Under the pieces are notes generated by a model. The model saw nothing but the letters and a program-made list of their open reading frames with translations, ran no database searches and had not been told where the DNA came from. This document shows positions 45,793 to 54,775 of a DNA stretch of 64,000 nt, piece after piece. The DNA comes from Candidatus Dependentiae bacterium (GTDB taxonomy: Bacteria > Babelota > Babeliae > Babelales > Vermiphilaceae): the NCBI GenBank assembly GCA_020431705.1, contig JAGQHQ010000001.1, positions 62,001 to 126,000 of the forward strand, given 5' to 3'. The position numbers were made by a program, and so were the translations under genes. Numbering within the stretch: the first letter of the stretch is position 1; every line of letters starts with the position of its first letter.

Positions 45793-46917
45793 ATGTATAA
45801 AAAAAACTTTGTTATGCTCATGCTAGCAAGTATATTATTCTCTTTTGGCATAACACATTCGATGAAAAGAAAAAAGAAAACTTGCACATCAAAGAATATT
45901 GTCACGAAAAAACGCTCAACTGGAACTGGTATTATACAAAAAAAACAACCACTAAACGGACTTCCACACCAAATTCCCTCTTTAACCAAGTTATGCATAG
46001 AAAAGGTAACTGACACTTTTAGCACTGCGTTCGAGGAATCCGAAAATGGAAGTCAGAGAATTCAGGTGTGCCAAAAATATTGGGATATAATAAAAAACAT
46101 TCCAGACAAACTACAAGAAGAAATTACCCAAACTATTTTTCACAAATTGCGCAAAAAAAAAGTTAATCCTCTCTTATCAAAAAAATTTAGCATTTTACTC
46201 ACCTTGTACGAAACCATTGAAAGTAACCACAATAAAAACACAAAAGACATGGCAAAAAAGATGATCATTGTAACATGCATCAAAGAATCAGGTCGTTTTG
46301 GGGTACGCCCTTTAACCATTAATAATATACTTACTCAAAAAAATTGGATTTCCAACTCCTTTAAAGAAAGATTTCTAACCGAACTTGACGACGAGAAATA
46401 CATAGAAGCATTTACTAATATAATTGTAACTCAAACCAAAAAAGAGCTTTCTAATTTTTTTAAGCTAACACAAAAAAGAAAAGCAATCACTTCTAAGAAT
46501 ATACTGGGATGGCATTCTGGTTTACCAATTGAGAATGAACTTGATATTGTTTTAGAAACTTTAAATCCACCAAAAGTAGAACTTACTCTGAAACAGCCAA
46601 AAATGCACATTTGTACAACACCTTTTGATAAAAGTTCTTTTATTCGCACAATACGTGTTGCACAAAAAAAAAACAGCATATCTGGCTTAACGGAAATTCT
46701 AACTATGTTAACCGCAAAGATTGGAAAAAAACTCTTGTACTCGATGAACAATAACAATTACTACATCGTTAATAAAGAAACACAAGTAGAAGAAATTTCC
46801 AGAAAAAAAATCTGTCTCCGACATTTTTTTCAGTCATATATGTATACGATATGGCGCAGTACATTCAGTTTAACTGTCCTTGATGAAGCCAAAGACATAT
46901 TTAATAAATCTCATTAA
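45793..46917 (+). CDS. Exported basic protein of unknown function (374 aa)
   Basis: No family recognised with confidence. It has a signal peptide (MYKKNFVMLMLASILFSFG) and a Lys-rich mature start. A segment at 63-73 (SLTKLCIEKVT) followed by 100-111 (IKNIPDKLQEEI) has the layout L-x-x-L-C-x-x-x-V ... I-x-x-L/I-P-x-x-L. This is reminiscent of a SOCS/F-box-like Cullin-adaptor helix pair, but the resemblance is weak. The rest is helical and rich in Lys and Ile. AGGAAA is 9 bases before the ATG. It is a single gene, convergent with sod and only 7 bp apart. Confidence 0.6.
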   Translation: MYKKNFVMLMLASILFSFGITHSMKRKKKTCTSKNIVTKKRSTGTGIIQKKQPLNGLPHQIPSLTKLCIEKVTDTFSTAFEESENGSQRIQVCQKYWDIIKNIPDKLQEEITQTIFHKLRKKKVNPLLSKKFSILLTLYETIESNHNKNTKDMAKKMIIVTCIKESGRFGVRPLTINNILTQKNWISNSFKERFLTELDDEKYIEAFTNIIVTQTKKELSNFFKLTQKRKAITSKNILGWHSGLPIENELDIVLETLNPPKVELTLKQPKMHICTTPFDKSSFIRTIRVAQKKNSISGLTEILTMLTAKIGKKLLYSMNNNNYYIVNKETQVEEISRKKICLRHFFQSYMYTIWRSTFSLTVLDEAKDIFNKSH

Positions 46918-46924
46918 AAAAGTA

Positions 46925-47536
46925 TTAAAATAATACTCGATAGTTTTCTTCTACTTTTTCCCAATTAATAACATGCCACCAAGCATTTATATAATCTGGA
47001 CGACGATTTTGATATTTCAAATAATAAGCATGCTCCCACACATCCAAACCTAAAATCGGATATATATTTTGAGAAAGTGGAGAATCTTGGTTTAGTGTTG
47101 ACATAATTCTAAGTTCACCATTTTGCACAACACAAAGCCATGCCCACCCAGATCCAAAAACTGTCTTTGCAGTAGCATTAAAATGATCTTGAAATATTTG
47201 AAAATTGCCAAAAGTTTTTTTTATTTCCTCCCCAATGTGTCCTTTTGGCTCACCCCCACCATTTTTTTTCATCACCTGCCAAAAAAGCGAATGATTATAG
47301 TGACCACCACCATTGTTACGAATACTAGCTTGAGCAGAATCTGGTAACGTATTGAGCTGTTTTAATAAATCTGTGAGTGGCTTATTTTGTAATTCAGGAT
47401 GTGTTTCTAAGCAATTATTTAATATATTTACATATCCCTGATGATGTTTAGTATGATGAATCTCCATAGTCACCGTATCAATATACGGTTCAAGCGCACC
47501 ATAATCATATGGCAATGAAGGTAATCGATATTCCAT
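46925..47536 (-). CDS. sodA: Superoxide dismutase, Fe/Mn family
   Basis: A 203-aa SOD that removes superoxide, useful against host oxidative attack. The start MEYRLPSLPYDYGALEPYID closely matches the E. coli enzymes, H27 (MEIHHTKHH) is a metal ligand, the GGGHYNHSLFW segment holds the second, and the C-terminal DVWEHAYYLKYQ gives Asp and His ligands. Fe or Mn cannot be assigned by eye; the symbol is provisional. ATG 47536 has GGAG 9 bases upstream. The open frame reaches 47551. Confidence 0.93.
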   Translation of the reverse strand: MEYRLPSLPYDYGALEPYIDTVTMEIHHTKHHQGYVNILNNCLETHPELQNKPLTDLLKQLNTLPDSAQASIRNNGGGHYNHSLFWQVMKKNGGGEPKGHIGEEIKKTFGNFQIFQDHFNATAKTVFGSGWAWLCVVQNGELRIMSTLNQDSPLSQNIYPILGLDVWEHAYYLKYQNRRPDYINAWWHVINWEKVEENYRVLF

Positions 47537-47668
47537 AAGAAAAAACTCCACATATTTATATACTGGTTAACAAAGTGTAGTGTAATGTATAGCACTATTC
47601 ACTTTAATTGCCAATGCGATAAACAGAATTATGATAAATAAAAAGTACCCACGCAGATGACCCCTCCT

Positions 47669-48034
47669 CTATCCTATATAATAGACTTGTTCATTCTTGC
47701 GAGCCATTTGCAGCTGCTCACGCGCAATTTTCTCTTTATGGAAAATATTAGTTTGCCAAGAAATAATTTCTTGCTCCAGTATGTTAACTTCTTGCTTCAA
47801 TAGAATAATTTCCTGCTCAAGCTTACTATTTTCTCGTTGTAACTGTTTAACGCGAACAATCCCCTGTGTTCCTAGTAAATATACTAGGCAAAATACAAAC
47901 ACTTCAATCACAAAAAATGCACGCATGATTGAGTGCTTTACAACAACCATCATTATTCCCTTTTTACTCAAAGCGTTGTCTATAGCTTTACTACTACCTA
48001 TTTTTGTTCCTACTTTATACAATATTCTTTTCAT
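47669..48034 (-). CDS. FtsB/DivIC-like septum-formation protein
   Basis: A 121-aa bitopic protein: a short cytoplasmic N-terminus, one membrane helix (MRAFFVIEVFVFCLVYLLG, about 37-55) and a leucine-zipper-type coiled coil (LQRENSKLEQEIILLKQEVNILEQEI). It ends in a short C-terminal segment (IAREQLQMARKNEQVYYI) that matches the FtsB/DivIC tail pattern. Such proteins scaffold the divisome with FtsL and FtsQ. No convincing SD; an internal ATG near M28 would also keep the membrane helix. Confidence 0.7.
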   Translation of the reverse strand: MKRILYKVGTKIGSSKAIDNALSKKGIMMVVVKHSIMRAFFVIEVFVFCLVYLLGTQGIVRVKQLQRENSKLEQEIILLKQEVNILEQEIISWQTNIFHKEKIAREQLQMARKNEQVYYIG

Positions 48035-48089
48035 TACTCAATAAATAAAGGTAGGGTAAAAAAATAAAAAACAAAAAAAAGGAAAAACC

Positions 48090-49628
48090 ATGAAACAATA
48101 CCTTACCCTCGCCCTTTTATTCTCACTTTCTACAACCAGTATAGTTCTGTGTGCAAAAATTGGTATGCAAAATAATAACAGCGCTACAAATAACAATAAG
48201 ACAAACAGAGAAAATGAACAAAAAGAAGACAAAAGTTTTGATGAAATAGCCTACACCTGGACAAGAACTTTTGCAGAAATGTTACAAAAAACAGAACAGA
48301 AACATTATCGCATAAATAATCTACAAGAGTGCATGATTCATGCTTTTGATGCTTTTTTAAATTGCCTTGATCCACACTCTGATTTTTTGGGACCAAAATC
48401 ATTTAAAAGTATTTCAGATAAAATTAGTGGAGAATTTTTTGGAATCGGCGTCATTATTGATGCAACACGAGATGCAAAAGATAAATTTATGACCATTGTA
48501 GATACAATACCAGAAGGTCCCTCGGATAAAGCTGGTATTCGTCCAATGGACAAAATTATTGAAATTGAAGGTAAACCACTTGAGGGAATGTCTACTGAAG
48601 AAACAATGGTTCTTCTCAAGGGACCTAAAGACAGTGTTGTTCATGTAAAAATATTACGAGATGGTCAATCTGATTTACTCGAGTTTGACATAATCCGTGA
48701 TGTTATCAAAGAGCAAGTCCTCCTTGCTTTCTACCTAGAGAAAATTCAAACGTACTATGTTGCACTTACGATGTTTACTAGTAATTCAGCATATCAATTA
48801 GAAAAACTCCTTAATAAAATCAAAAAGAAAAAAGTACGTGCTCTCATTTTAGATCTACGTAATAATTCTGGCGGGCTTTTGGATGCTGCAATTGATATCA
48901 TTGGTCTTTTTGCTCCTAATAAAAGTCTCGTCGTTACCCAAAAAGACAAAAACAACCAAGAAATTAATCGGCATGAAACGCACAGAGAGCCACTAGATAT
49001 TAATGTACCAATATTTATTCTCACCAATAATTTTACCGCATCAGCTGCAGAAATTCTTGCTGGTTGTTTAAAACAGCATTCTGAACATCTGGAAAAAAAA
49101 GGTAAAAAACAAAAACAGTTAATGATCTTTATTGTTGGAAGCCGTACTTTTGGCAAAGGATCTGTACAAGAAGTAATTCCAGTGAGTAATAACAGCGCAG
49201 TAAAAATAACTACATCGCTTTACTTTCTACCAGATAATGTTTCTATTCAAGGCGAGGGTATTACACCCGATTTTGTTGTAGAAAAAACATTTCCACCAAC
49301 AAAGCAAGTCAGCTGGTTTACTAAATATTATGGAAGAGAGCAGTCACTCAAAAATTATATCAAGACAACTGAGGACAAAGAAGAACAGGAAAAAGAGTCT
49401 CCAGATAAAAAAGAAGAAAAACTACAACACCAAACATGGTCACAGCGCGCACAGACGCGATTACAAGAAGACAATCAATTTAAACAAGCCCTCACATTGG
49501 CAAATATATATCATGTTGCCAAAACAAGTTGTCCGCAGAATGTAAGCAACCGGCACAAAGCAATTGAGTTCATGAATAGTGTATTTATTAGTGACAATGA
49601 AATTACGATGCAAGAGGTAAAAATTTGA
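48090..49628 (+). CDS. ctpA: Carboxy-terminal processing protease (S41, CtpA/Prc type)
   Basis: A 512-aa exported protease that trims or degrades periplasmic proteins. There is a signal peptide (MKQYLTLALLFSLSTTSIVLCA), a PDZ domain (PEGPSDKAGIRPMDKIIEIEGKPLEGM) and the S41 domain: DLRNNSGGLLDAAIDI, then catalytic Ser in FTASAAEILAG and catalytic Lys in FGKGSVQEV. A basic/acidic tail follows. AAAGGAA lies upstream. It is convergent with the ATP-grasp gene and overlaps it by 26 bp. Confidence 0.92.
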   Translation: MKQYLTLALLFSLSTTSIVLCAKIGMQNNNSATNNNKTNRENEQKEDKSFDEIAYTWTRTFAEMLQKTEQKHYRINNLQECMIHAFDAFLNCLDPHSDFLGPKSFKSISDKISGEFFGIGVIIDATRDAKDKFMTIVDTIPEGPSDKAGIRPMDKIIEIEGKPLEGMSTEETMVLLKGPKDSVVHVKILRDGQSDLLEFDIIRDVIKEQVLLAFYLEKIQTYYVALTMFTSNSAYQLEKLLNKIKKKKVRALILDLRNNSGGLLDAAIDIIGLFAPNKSLVVTQKDKNNQEINRHETHREPLDINVPIFILTNNFTASAAEILAGCLKQHSEHLEKKGKKQKQLMIFIVGSRTFGKGSVQEVIPVSNNSAVKITTSLYFLPDNVSIQGEGITPDFVVEKTFPPTKQVSWFTKYYGREQSLKNYIKTTEDKEEQEKESPDKKEEKLQHQTWSQRAQTRLQEDNQFKQALTLANIYHVAKTSCPQNVSNRHKAIEFMNSVFISDNEITMQEVKI

Positions 49629-50889
49629 ACGGCAACAACCTCATACAGCGGTTGTAACGATCCAAAAGATCTTGTTTGGTAGTACCACCCAAGTGTATCA
49701 AGCCATAACGAAAGCTTTTTCCATCCTGAAAAGTATCTGAAAGCTTTTGCCCAGGCTGAACAAAAATTTGCACACGCGACTCGGGAAATGCTTGGTGTAC
49801 ACACGTAAGATCTTCTTCTGTTGGAACCTGTACAACTTTTTTATCTTCAAAAACACGCAATACAAAACTTGCCGCACACGCAAATCTTCCTTTATTTTTC
49901 TGTATCGTTGGCCTTTTGCCAAGTGCTAAATCTATAAGTACTGAGTATGAATTATATCCGTCAACCTTTTCGTACAAATCTGCAAATTGCGATGCCATGC
50001 GTGGATTGACCTCAATAATTTTAATTTCATCTTTGCGTTCGCTATACATCATTTCAATATTAAACATGGTATTATTAAGTCCCACACCACGCACAAAACA
50101 TGATGTTATTACTGACATACGCTTTTGTACCAACTCAGGTAAACACGAAGGATAATCAAATCGTTTAAAACTAATAGTACCAGGAAACATAACCGAATCA
50201 GTAATTCCCATGATCGTTACCTCATTATTATGCACAAAACCTTCAACTGTTACCTGAATACCTGAGAGCAGCTCTTCAACAAGCAGATATCGTGCATCAA
50301 TTTTACATGAGCTATAATGCTTTAAGAACCAATTAAATTGATGCAAAAACTCTTTTGGTAAAACACATGAACGCACAAAAAAATCAAGCTCTTCTTTTGA
50401 GTTTGCCTGATTGGCATAAAAAGAAAAAAACGATTTAATTGGCTTAATAAATACTGGAAATTGAAGCGCACATGATTTAATATTTCGACTATACGGATCA
50501 ATAAGAAAAAATCTGGTAGTAGCTTCCGGCACATATTTTAACTGATCACAACGAGAATAATATTTATGCTGACATCGCAATACAATTTCGGGATCTGCAC
50601 CGTACAGACCAAGATTCTTATTAATAACACTTGCAAATACCGAACCTGGATAATCCTCAGAACTCATAACCCCATCAATATTACGATCTTTACATAGCAA
50701 TAACATCTTCTCTATAACATATTCTGGATCAAAAGACTTTGAAAGCAATCCAATCCCTTGAGCTATGATTCGCTCAAACCCAGTATCTTCATAATTATGA
50801 AATATGAAACTATGATCTTTTTGTACATGAGCAAAGACTAACTCTCTACGATCTCTTTGTGTTGGACATATCACCAATATATTTGCCAC
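49603..50889 (-). CDS. ATP-grasp family ligase of unknown substrate
   Basis: A 428-aa protein with the ATP-grasp fold: an N-terminal Rossmann-like domain (MANILVICPTQRD ... DGVMSSEDYPG), a lysine-bearing ATP-binding segment (FPVFIKPIKSFFSFYA), LVEELLSGIQVTVEGFV, and the metal site NIEMMY ... IKIIEVNPRMASQ (ExNPR). The fold joins carboxylates to amino or thiol groups; relatives make amino-acid dipeptides, biotin-enzyme parts or siderophore-like products. The substrate is not identifiable. The start is GTG 50889, with GGAAG upstream, preferred because ATG 50891 is out of frame. It is 14 bp downstream of glmS, so probably co-transcribed with it. Confidence 0.8.
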   Translation of the reverse strand: MANILVICPTQRDRRELVFAHVQKDHSFIFHNYEDTGFERIIAQGIGLLSKSFDPEYVIEKMLLLCKDRNIDGVMSSEDYPGSVFASVINKNLGLYGADPEIVLRCQHKYYSRCDQLKYVPEATTRFFLIDPYSRNIKSCALQFPVFIKPIKSFFSFYANQANSKEELDFFVRSCVLPKEFLHQFNWFLKHYSSCKIDARYLLVEELLSGIQVTVEGFVHNNEVTIMGITDSVMFPGTISFKRFDYPSCLPELVQKRMSVITSCFVRGVGLNNTMFNIEMMYSERKDEIKIIEVNPRMASQFADLYEKVDGYNSYSVLIDLALGKRPTIQKNKGRFACAASFVLRVFEDKKVVQVPTEEDLTCVHQAFPESRVQIFVQPGQKLSDTFQDGKSFRYGLIHLGGTTKQDLLDRYNRCMRLLPFKFLPLAS

Positions 50890-50903
50890 ATTACTTCCAG
50901 TAA

Positions 50904-52748
50904 TTACTCCACTGTTACAGACTTTGCTAAATTTCTAGGTTTATCAATTGCTCGCCCAAGCTCATTGGCAATGTGATATACAAAAAATTGCATAAGACCA
51001 GTCATAACAAGCGGATCTAACAACGGTCCAACTTGTGGCACCACAAAAACAGTATCCGCCAATGCACACAGCTCATCTTGTCCTTCAAAAGCAAATACAA
51101 TCAAATGACCATTGCGAGCCTTTATTTCTTGTGCATTTGCAACTAACTTTTGATACACGATTAATTCCTGGCTTGAAAATAATACAACTGGTGTTTGCTC
51201 ATCAATTAATGCAATTGGCCCATGCTTTAGTTCTCCAGCTGGATAACATTGTGCAAAAATATATGAAATCTCTTTGAGTTTTAAGGCCGCCTCCATAGCA
51301 AAAGGATAACTAATATGCCGGCCCAAAAAAATATAGCGTTTATATTGTGCATATTTTTTTGCAAGTGTATGCACAATTACACGTTTATAATTTTCAATAC
51401 TGTTTTCTAGTAATTCTGCTGCAACTAGTAAATGTGCTTCAGCAGTTTTAAACTGTGCCGCATTAATAATCTTTTTTTCATACGCAATACGACGAGCAAG
51501 CCAGTATAAAGCTGTCAGTTGTGTAGAAAATGCTTTAGTTGAGGCAACAGCGACTTCTTGCCCTGCTTGCGTGAGCAAAAAACCATCAGCCTCGCGCACT
51601 ATCGTGCTTGAAGCAACATTCGTTAATGCAATTGTAGATAACTCAAACTCGCGTATCATATGTAGCGCTTCTAAGGTATCAGCTGTTTCACCCGATTGAG
51701 AAACCATAATATACACTGTATGCCTATCGGGAAAAAAAGGCATATACCGAAATTCTGACGCTAAAGAAACACGTGTTGGTATCATGCAGAAACGCTCGAA
51801 AAAAAATTGTGCAATACGTGATGCATGCCATGAAGTACCACACGCTACCAAGTTAATTTTATCAAGTCGCTTAACACGCTGTGCGCTTAAGCCGACATGA
51901 TCCCATATTTTTGGTCCAAGTGAATGTAAAAAATCTATTGTGTCATGAATAGCACCTTTTTGCTCATAAATTTCTTTGAGCATAAAATGCGTATATCCTT
52001 TTTTTCCGTACCCCTTCCAATCAACATCAGTTTCTTGTACATCTAATTTTAATGGTTTTCCTTTAAAATCATAAAGATCAATAGTATTATACTTTACCAA
52101 TGCAAAACTTTGATCTGGTAGAAAAAGTACTTTCTTTGTTTTACCTGCAAATGCCAATTGATCAGAAGCAATAAACATTTCATCATTACCAAGTCCAATA
52201 CAAAGCGGTGAACGCTTGCGTATCAATAACATCATGTCTGGGTGTTCCTGCATCAGTACAACTAGCGCATATGCACCATCCAATTGATTAACCAAATCAA
52301 CTATCGCACCTTTAAATGTTTCATGTATTTTTAATAGCGTTTCGAAAAGATGTGCTACTGTTTCAGTATCGGTTTCTGAATGAAACGTATGACCGGTATT
52401 TTTTAATTGCTTGCGTAGCTCATGATGATTTTCTACAATACCATTATGGACCAACGAAATAGTTTTTTCACAATCAAAATGAGGGTGTGCATTTTCATAT
52501 GAAGACAAGCCATGTGTAGACCACCTTGTATGTCCGATAGATACATTTCCATCGATTGGTGTTTTTTCAAGCTGTTCTTGTAAATTACTCAATCTTCCAG
52601 GCGTTTTGGCATACAGTAAGTGATTATTTTCAGGGCTCAAGCACGCAAAGCCCGCAGAGTCATATCCGCGATATTCTAGCCGCCCAAGACCCTCTAATAC
52701 GCATTCCCTGCTATTCTTTTTCCCTATATAACCAAATACGCTGCACAT
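50904..52748 (-). CDS. glmS: Glutamine-fructose-6-phosphate aminotransferase
   Basis: Makes glucosamine-6-phosphate, the first step to UDP-GlcNAc for peptidoglycan and lipid A. It has an N-terminal glutaminase with nucleophile C2 (MCSVFGYIG) and two SIS domains (VACGTSWHASRI, VSQSGETADT, STKAFSTQLTAL). At 614 aa the length matches GlmS. AAGGAG precedes ATG 52748. It is a key wall-precursor gene retained in this genome. Confidence 0.97.
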   Translation of the reverse strand: MCSVFGYIGKKNSRECVLEGLGRLEYRGYDSAGFACLSPENNHLLYAKTPGRLSNLQEQLEKTPIDGNVSIGHTRWSTHGLSSYENAHPHFDCEKTISLVHNGIVENHHELRKQLKNTGHTFHSETDTETVAHLFETLLKIHETFKGAIVDLVNQLDGAYALVVLMQEHPDMMLLIRKRSPLCIGLGNDEMFIASDQLAFAGKTKKVLFLPDQSFALVKYNTIDLYDFKGKPLKLDVQETDVDWKGYGKKGYTHFMLKEIYEQKGAIHDTIDFLHSLGPKIWDHVGLSAQRVKRLDKINLVACGTSWHASRIAQFFFERFCMIPTRVSLASEFRYMPFFPDRHTVYIMVSQSGETADTLEALHMIREFELSTIALTNVASSTIVREADGFLLTQAGQEVAVASTKAFSTQLTALYWLARRIAYEKKIINAAQFKTAEAHLLVAAELLENSIENYKRVIVHTLAKKYAQYKRYIFLGRHISYPFAMEAALKLKEISYIFAQCYPAGELKHGPIALIDEQTPVVLFSSQELIVYQKLVANAQEIKARNGHLIVFAFEGQDELCALADTVFVVPQVGPLLDPLVMTGLMQFFVYHIANELGRAIDKPRNLAKSVTVE

Positions 52749-53077
52749 ACGACTCCTTCTAAGTCTAATCTATTTTATTGTTGTTTCATGGATAAATATG
52801 CACTGAAGTTTATCAAGGAAAGAATAACCTGTCGACACACTCTATAAATCTATACCTATTAGATTGCATAAGAAAATTGAATAAGAAATCTGTAAACTTT
52901 TAGATAAATTTCAAATGAACATATACACCTCGCGCTACATAATCAATTTTTAAATAATTGCACTAATATCTATTTCTATTTGACAATATTGCGAATGAGC
53001 GATAGTCTATAATGTAAGTATAGTGATATTTTTATCGCCAAAAAAACATTGTATATTAGATAGTACTAAGGATGAAG
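52749..53077. other. Intergenic region between glmS and the 53078 gene (329 bp)
   Basis: No coding frame was found. It should hold divergent promoters. On the plus strand TATAAT at 53008-53013 precedes the gene by 65 bases, with TTGACA at 52980-52985 but an abnormal 22-bp spacer. No glmS-ribozyme core could be recognised upstream of glmS, and none is expected outside Firmicutes-like lineages. Confidence 0.5.
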
Positions 53078-53980
53078 ATGAAAAAATACCTTTTAGTTTA
53101 TGCTTTACTGTTGAATATAGTTGCAGTATCCAAAATGCAACCATCAGAACCTCCAATGTACATCGAAGAGTTAATAAAATCAGGCTTTCCAACAAAGATG
53201 GAGTTCTGTCTGGAGAAAGTGTTTATTCATTTGCCACTTTCAATGCTTTACAAAAAATATGTAAAACCAACATGTTTTGATTCTAAAAAGCCTATTACTT
53301 TAGACACTCGCTATGGCATGATAACGTTACCCATTAGTCCTCGTAATATCTCGAGTCATTTTTTTGAAAATATTGCTATGCATTGTATATATAGATTTTT
53401 CTTGGTTTACCACAATGATCTGTGTCGGATGACACAGTATTGCGGCGCATTTTCTACATTACTTGATAATGTACCATTCATTAAAACGATGAAGACTTGC
53501 TATAATTTAAAAGAAAAAGTACTTTTCTATTTTAATGGCAAATTTAAAAACATCCCTCTTTCCATACAGGCTCTAAAAGTAATTAATATTGCTGGAAGCC
53601 AAGCTTCTATGGATTTAGGTGAAAGACTGGCAAAAAAATATGGTGTTATTAACGCAGCTGAAAAATATTTAGGAACTATAGGAAAAATAGCTGCGAAAAA
53701 ACTTTCTTGCACAATCGGTTCGGCACTTTATTCAATAATCTTGGGTACTGCAGGTACATGCTTTGATGTAAACTGGAATATACAAAAACCATCTTTACCT
53801 GATATTCCTATGTTTGGTATTTTCAATAAAGAAAGACGTTATAATCCAGAGATAGGATGTACTATCGACATAAATTATAGACCAAAAAAAACGTGGTTGG
53901 AGACCATTGCTGCAAGTATCAATCTGAAATTTTTTGTCGCCTTTCCTTGTTTAAAAGGAGAATGGATTCACTCATTCTGA
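53078..53980 (+). CDS. Exported cysteine-rich protein of unknown function (300 aa)
   Basis: No family recognised. It has a signal peptide (MKKYLLVYALLLNIVAVSKM) and about ten cysteines in the mature part (for example MEFCLEKV, PTCFD, MHCIYR, DLCRMTQYCGAF, GCTID, FPCLKG). That pattern implies disulfides in the periplasm or outside the cell, where DsbD (same window) would act. Start ATG 53078 has AAGG 7 bases upstream, whereas the upstream ATG at 53072 overlaps the SD. A hairpin overlaps the stop. Single plus-strand gene between minus-strand glmS and rpsI. Confidence 0.7.
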   Translation: MKKYLLVYALLLNIVAVSKMQPSEPPMYIEELIKSGFPTKMEFCLEKVFIHLPLSMLYKKYVKPTCFDSKKPITLDTRYGMITLPISPRNISSHFFENIAMHCIYRFFLVYHNDLCRMTQYCGAFSTLLDNVPFIKTMKTCYNLKEKVLFYFNGKFKNIPLSIQALKVINIAGSQASMDLGERLAKKYGVINAAEKYLGTIGKIAAKKLSCTIGSALYSIILGTAGTCFDVNWNIQKPSLPDIPMFGIFNKERRYNPEIGCTIDINYRPKKTWLETIAASINLKFFVAFPCLKGEWIHSF

Positions 53981-54011
53981 AAAAACAACCGGAAAAAATC
54001 GCTTTTTTCAG
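53977..54011. terminator. Possible bidirectional terminator
   Basis: The arms CTGAAAAAA (53977-53985) and TTTTTTCAG (54003-54011) are 17 bases apart and could form a terminator for both the 53078 gene and the convergent rpsI, but the stem is almost entirely A-T. Confidence 0.45.
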
Positions 54012-54037
54012 AAAATTTATAGAGCAAATAAGAAATA

Positions 54038-54559
54038 TTAGCGTTTTACAAATTGGAACTTACGGCGAGCACCACGTTGACCATATTTCTTACGCTCTTT
54101 ATTACGTGCATCAACAGTTAATAGACCGTGTTTACGAAGCTCTGGTTTAAGTGCTGAATCAACATCAACTAATGCACGTGCAATACCAAGTTTAACGGCA
54201 TCGGCTTGGCCCCAAAGCCCACCGCCCCGTACATTCACTTGTGCATCATACATAATAGAAATAGATACCGCTTTAAATGCCATTACTGCAGTTGCAGCAG
54301 TAACTTTAGTGTCAAAATACATATCTAATTTTTTACCATTAACCACAATATCACCCTTGCCACGTTTAAGCCACACGCGAGCAACCGCCTTTTTTCGTCG
54401 GCCTACACCATGAGCACGTAAAGGATTTAAGATACCTTTTGCTTGAATTGTAGTACTTTTTTTTTCAATTTTCTTATCAGCCACTTTTAACTCTACAGAT
54501 TTTTTCACTTCAGTTTTTTCCTGAGACGTAGCTTTTGGCGCTCTTTTTGCTTCTGCCAT
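54038..54559 (-). CDS. rpsI: 30S ribosomal protein S9 with an N-terminal extension
   Basis: The core is S9 (HGVGRRKKAVARVWLKRGKG, VNVRGGGLWGQADAVKLGIARAL, and the RRKFQFVKR C-terminus that reaches the P site). About 45 extra Lys/Glu/Ser-rich residues precede it (MAEAKRAPKATSQEKTEVKK), so the length is 173 instead of about 130. AAAGG lies 12 bases upstream. rplM, the usual partner upstream of rpsI, is not adjacent. Confidence 0.96.
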   Translation of the reverse strand: MAEAKRAPKATSQEKTEVKKSVELKVADKKIEKKSTTIQAKGILNPLRAHGVGRRKKAVARVWLKRGKGDIVVNGKKLDMYFDTKVTAATAVMAFKAVSISIMYDAQVNVRGGGLWGQADAVKLGIARALVDVDSALKPELRKHGLLTVDARNKERKKYGQRGARRKFQFVKR

Positions 54560-54775
54560 AACGTTATTAAACCTTTATAGTTATTCAAATCGAATATTCA
54601 GATATATTTTGATGTATTCATAGTAGCCAGAACAACTCAAAATGTCAATTATTCCTCATTTTTCACACTTTTCACCATACAAAAGCTCAAAACCAACCTT
54701 CATTTTTTCGTTGATAATGCTATAATTAAGTCATGTTTAGGGATATAGTACTACTTACTGTTATGGGGGAAGTTT

